A stretch of 64,000 nucleotides of DNA from an uncultured bacterium (lineage in GTDB: Bacteria; Myxococcota_A; Polyangia; Polyangiales; Houyiibacteriaceae). Below, piece after piece: positions 61,316 through 64,000 of the stretch. Made by a program: the position numbers and the translations under genes. Under the pieces are notes generated by a model. It saw only the letters and a list, made by a program, of their open reading frames with translations. It was not told the DNA's origin and made no database searches. The DNA lies in assembly GCA_938024995.1 (NCBI GenBank), contig CALJDU010000041.1, forward strand, positions 56,794-120,793. The letters run 5' to 3'. Within the stretch, counting starts at the first letter, position 1, and the number at the start of each line of letters is the position of its first letter.

Positions 61316-62956
61316 ATGCTTTGCCTTCGTCGTCTCCCCTTTCTCGCGCTGGCCCTCGCGGCGGTGTTCGTGACCGGCTGTAGCCTGCTCACCGACCCAG
61401 ACGAGTCTCGTCTCGGCCCGGACGCTGGCGCCGACACCGGAGCGGTAGACAGCGGACGAGACTCCGACGTGGACGCGCGAGACACCTCGCCCCCCGACAC
61501 GGGCGTGGGACCTGATTGCGAAGAACCAACGGACTGCCCGCCGCGGCTCAACACGAGCGCCCGGTGCGTCAGCGGGAGCTGCGAATACGCGTGCAACGCG
61601 GGCTTCGACGATTGTGATCGCGAACCCCTCAACGGCTGTGAAGCGCTGACCTCGACGGTCCACTGCGGAGCGTGCGGCGCGGCCTGCGACCCCGACAACG
61701 CCAGCGGCGAATGCACGACCGGGACCTGTGAGCTCACCTGCGACATCGGCTTCGCCGACTGTGATGGGCGACCCGAAAACGGATGTGAGATCAACCTGAG
61801 CGTACCCAGCGACTGCGGCGAATGCGGAAACACCTGCGCGCCGGGTGAGCTCTGCGCGGGTGGTCGATGCCTGCTCACGTGTCCTCCTGGACAGACCGTG
61901 TGCGACGGAAGCTGCGTTGACCTCAGCGGCGACATCTCGCACTGCGGCTCCTGCGGCCGCACGTGCGAAGCGCGGAACGGGACCCCGCGTTGCGACGACC
62001 GGACGTGCGGCATCGCGAGCTGCGACGACGGCTTTGACGACTGCGACCGAGACCCCAGCACCGGCTGCGAGACCCGGCTCGACTCTCCCGTGAACTGCGG
62101 CGCGTGCGGCGAGACCTGCGCCCTGCCGAACGCCACCTCTGGCTGCGCTGACGGCTCCTGCATCGTGACGGCGTGCGCCGCAGGCTTCGGCGACTGCGAC
62201 GGTCTCGCTGCGAACGGATGCGAAGCGGACCTCACCACCAACGCGAACTGCGGCGGGTGCGGACGTGTCTGCGCGATCGCCGGAGGTCTGAACGCGAGCA
62301 TCGCGTGTGTGAGCGGCATGTGCGACGTCACCTGCGATCCCGGCTTCGACGATTGCGACGGATCCTCCGCGAACGGTTGCGAAGCCGAGCTCGCGGTCGA
62401 TCCCAACCACTGCGGGAGCTGCGGGATGGGTTGCCCGACACCGATCTGTGTCGATGGTTCGTGCGGCGGTCCGGTGATGTGCCCGCCCGCCCGTTGCGAC
62501 GTGAACGGCGACCCAACGGACGGCTGCGAAGTGGACCTCACGGAGAGCGTGAGCTGCAGTGACCTTGAAGAGCTCGGGAACATCAACGGCGACGGAGTCG
62601 GACCCACGCTAACGGCCCGCGGTGTCGGCCAGCGCAAGTTCGTCGTCAACGTTCGAGAAACCGTCGCACCGGATCGCCCGCTCTCGCTCGCCGCGCGTCT
62701 CAACGTTCCCGCCGGTGTTGACTACGAACTGCGCGCCTGGTGCTCTGGTTGCGAGGTCGGGCGAACCGTCAGCTCAACGAACGGGACCGGGGTTGGAGAA
62801 GAAATCGTGGTCCGCTGGCGAGACGTATCCTTCGTCGACTCCAGTCGGCGCATCGTGATCGAGGTCGGCTTCTTCATGACGCCGACCACCAGCTGCGACC
62901 CGTGGACGTTGACCGTCGTCGGCAACGCGCCCGGCAGCGGCTTCAGCTGCGACTGA
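61316..62956 (+). CDS. Cys-rich repeat lipoprotein
   Basis: 546 residues from the ATG at 61316 (ATG at 61311 is out of frame). Lipobox FVTGC, Asp linker, then about seven repeats of ~45 residues with the pattern 'C..GF.DCDG...NGCE.DL.....CG.CG..C' (~75-405), typical of myxobacterial surface proteins. The C-terminal ~140 residues have few Cys and are a beta domain. The number of repeats suggests a long, rigid extracellular stalk. Its stop is followed directly by the ~229-bp repeat array. Confidence 0.83.
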   Translation: MLCLRRLPFLALALAAVFVTGCSLLTDPDESRLGPDAGADTGAVDSGRDSDVDARDTSPPDTGVGPDCEEPTDCPPRLNTSARCVSGSCEYACNAGFDDCDREPLNGCEALTSTVHCGACGAACDPDNASGECTTGTCELTCDIGFADCDGRPENGCEINLSVPSDCGECGNTCAPGELCAGGRCLLTCPPGQTVCDGSCVDLSGDISHCGSCGRTCEARNGTPRCDDRTCGIASCDDGFDDCDRDPSTGCETRLDSPVNCGACGETCALPNATSGCADGSCIVTACAAGFGDCDGLAANGCEADLTTNANCGGCGRVCAIAGGLNASIACVSGMCDVTCDPGFDDCDGSSANGCEAELAVDPNHCGSCGMGCPTPICVDGSCGGPVMCPPARCDVNGDPTDGCEVDLTESVSCSDLEELGNINGDGVGPTLTARGVGQRKFVVNVRETVAPDRPLSLAARLNVPAGVDYELRAWCSGCEVGRTVSSTNGTGVGEEIVVRWRDVSFVDSSRRIVIEVGFFMTPTTSCDPWTLTVVGNAPGSGFSCD

Positions 62957-64000
62957 CAAACGGAACGCGCTCCCTCTCCTCACAAAAGCAGCACGAGCTC
63001 CGACTCAAGCGGCGAACACGATCCAAACGCGGAGGACGCGGGGTGCTCGATCACCCACGAACGATCACGATCTGCGATCCGCAGCATGAGCAACTCAAGA
63101 ACGGCCGATCACTCAAGAACAATCACGAACACGAACGAACGCTCAAGGAACGCGCTCACCCTCTCAACACAAGCAGCACGAGCCCCCACTCAAGCGGAGA
63201 ACGCGCTCGGAACGCGGAGGATGCGCGGGTGGGGTCAGAAGCTTCCTCGAGAAACGCGCGCAGCGGCGGAAGCTGGCGCGCCCCATCTGCCCATCCGCAG
63301 CATGAGCAGAACCGAGAACGAACGAGCCAACTCGATCGCTCAAGAACACTCAAGACCGCACACGACGACCCAAGAAACGCGCTCCCCCCCAAGAAACAAA
63401 AGCAGCGCGTGAACCACTCGCGCGGAGAACGCGCTCGGAACGCGGAGGATGCGCGGGTGGGGTCAGAAGCTTCCTCGAGAAACGCACGCAGCGCGGCGGA
63501 AGCTGGCGCGCCCCATCTGCCATCCGCAGCATGCGCCGACTCTAGAACGAATGAGCCAACTCGATCGCTCAAGAACACTCAAGACCGCACACGACGACCC
63601 AAGGAACGCGCTCCCCCCAAGAAACAAAAGCAGCACGTGCCCCACTCAAGCGGCGAACGCGATCGTGAACGCGGAGGATGCGCGGGTGGGGTCAGAAGAA
63701 CGCTGAAGCGCTACACGAGCAGCGCGCACGCGTTCTGGCGCGCCCCATCTGCGATCCGCAGCATGAGCCAACTCAAGAACGAACGAGCGACTCGATCACT
63801 CGATAGGATCGATCCCAACATCGACCGCTCAAGGAACGCGCTCACCCTCTCAACACAAGCAGAACGATCCCCACTCAAGCGGCGAACGCGATCGTGAACG
63901 CGGAGGATGGGCGGGTGGGGTCAGAAGCTTCCTCAAGAAACGCGCGCAGCGCGGCGGAAGCTGGCGCGCCCCATCTGCCATCCGCAGCATGCGCCGACTC
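62957..64000 (+). repeat. Tandem array of ~229-bp structured repeats (locus B), extends past window
   Basis: Units recur with landmarks 228-229 bp apart: stems at 63240-63274, 63468-63504, 63697-63736 and 63926-63962. Each has a constant GGTGGGGTCAGA, a variable stem-loop, then GGCGCGCCCCATCTGC and a small CTGC..ATCCGCAG hairpin; a ~100-bp A-rich segment of CAAGAAC-like words separates units. A degenerate first unit lies at ~63008-63090. Stems: AGCTTCC/GGAAGCT in three, AGAACGC/GCGTTCT in the third unit. No gene is called; open frames on both strands arise from the repeat period. It starts right at the stop of the gene at 61316. Confidence 0.9.

Noticed and set aside
62957..64000. CRISPR array or coding region for the repeat array
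   Set aside because: Units are ~229 bp with no short direct repeat/spacer alternation. Long open frames on both strands come from the repeat period and lack the local codon bias.

Overview
The window reads as myxobacterial chromosome (Myxococcota; the style fits Polyangia, perhaps a Sandaracinus-like lineage, but this is inferred from gene style and not from a marker gene). The reasons are: very high GC with strong GC3 bias; many secreted lipoproteins whose lipobox Cys is followed by Asp/Ala/Thr/Pro-rich linkers; MopE-type 'CNGxDDDCD' motifs, TSP3 calcium repeats and DUF4215-like 'CGNG..D..E.CDDGN' modules; C-terminal Cys-TM-Arg anchors of MYXO-CTERM type; and three one-pass Ser/Thr kinases. 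No rRNA, tRNA, CRISPR array or complete insertion sequence was seen.

Layout. 1-9.7 kb: a partial gene, a WD40 protein, a lipoprotein, a Rieske protein, an orphan FliI/SctN-type ATPase, a surface serine protease overlapping an ArsC-like gene. 9.9-16.7 kb: Ser/Thr kinase and three lipoproteins (one vWFA/TSP3, one His-rich). 16.7-19.5 kb: two tandem Fic-domain paralogues and an alpha/beta-hydrolase remnant. 19.5-24.9 kb: AIM24, a small Oxidored-like protein, an EVE protein, a NatA/NatB-like ABC exporter and a metallophosphoesterase, with duplicated hairpin elements between the last two. 25-30.7 kb: vWFA/MopE/TSP3 surface protein, then a kinase-PEGA protein-thioesterase operon. 30.7-34.3 kb: rhodanese / degenerate metallo-beta-lactamase-like / lipoprotein operon, moaC, and a C-type-lectin lipoprotein broken by a 95-bp insertion. 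34.4-45.4 kb: beta-propeller protein, Cys-rich lipoprotein with a thioredoxin-like tail, uvrB, and two tandem Gly-rich lipoprotein paralogues. 45.4-51 kb: a four-gene minus-strand cluster (DsbA-like, TrmN6-like, DNA/RNA methylase with a repetitive basic tail, membrane protein) and a UnbV/ASPIC lipoprotein. 51-57 kb: lipoproteins, a MaoC hydratase, and a coupled set mpl-IMPase-VOC protein with a cNMP-binding protein upstream. 57-63 kb: TPR-lipoprotein-kinase cluster and a Cys-rich lipoprotein. 63-64 kb: a tandem array of ~229-bp repeats running off the window, with a second copy of the same family at 50.9-51.2 kb.

Most enzymes are ordinary housekeeping or signalling proteins. Genes that probably act together are those with 4-bp start/stop overlaps: protease/ArsC-like, ABC ATPase/permease, kinase/PEGA/thioesterase, rhodanese/MBL-like/lipoprotein, methylase/membrane protein, and mpl/IMPase/VOC.

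The strongest unexplained signal is the ~229-bp repeat family. Its copies keep constant flanks around a stem whose sequence differs between copies while pairing is kept (AGCTTCC/GGAAGCT, AGCTCCC/GGGAGCT, AGAACGC/GCGTTCT), which points to selection on a folded RNA or DNA. Second is the miniature insertion with a 7-bp target duplication at 33.5 kb, possibly of the same family as the hairpin elements at 23.4-23.6 kb.
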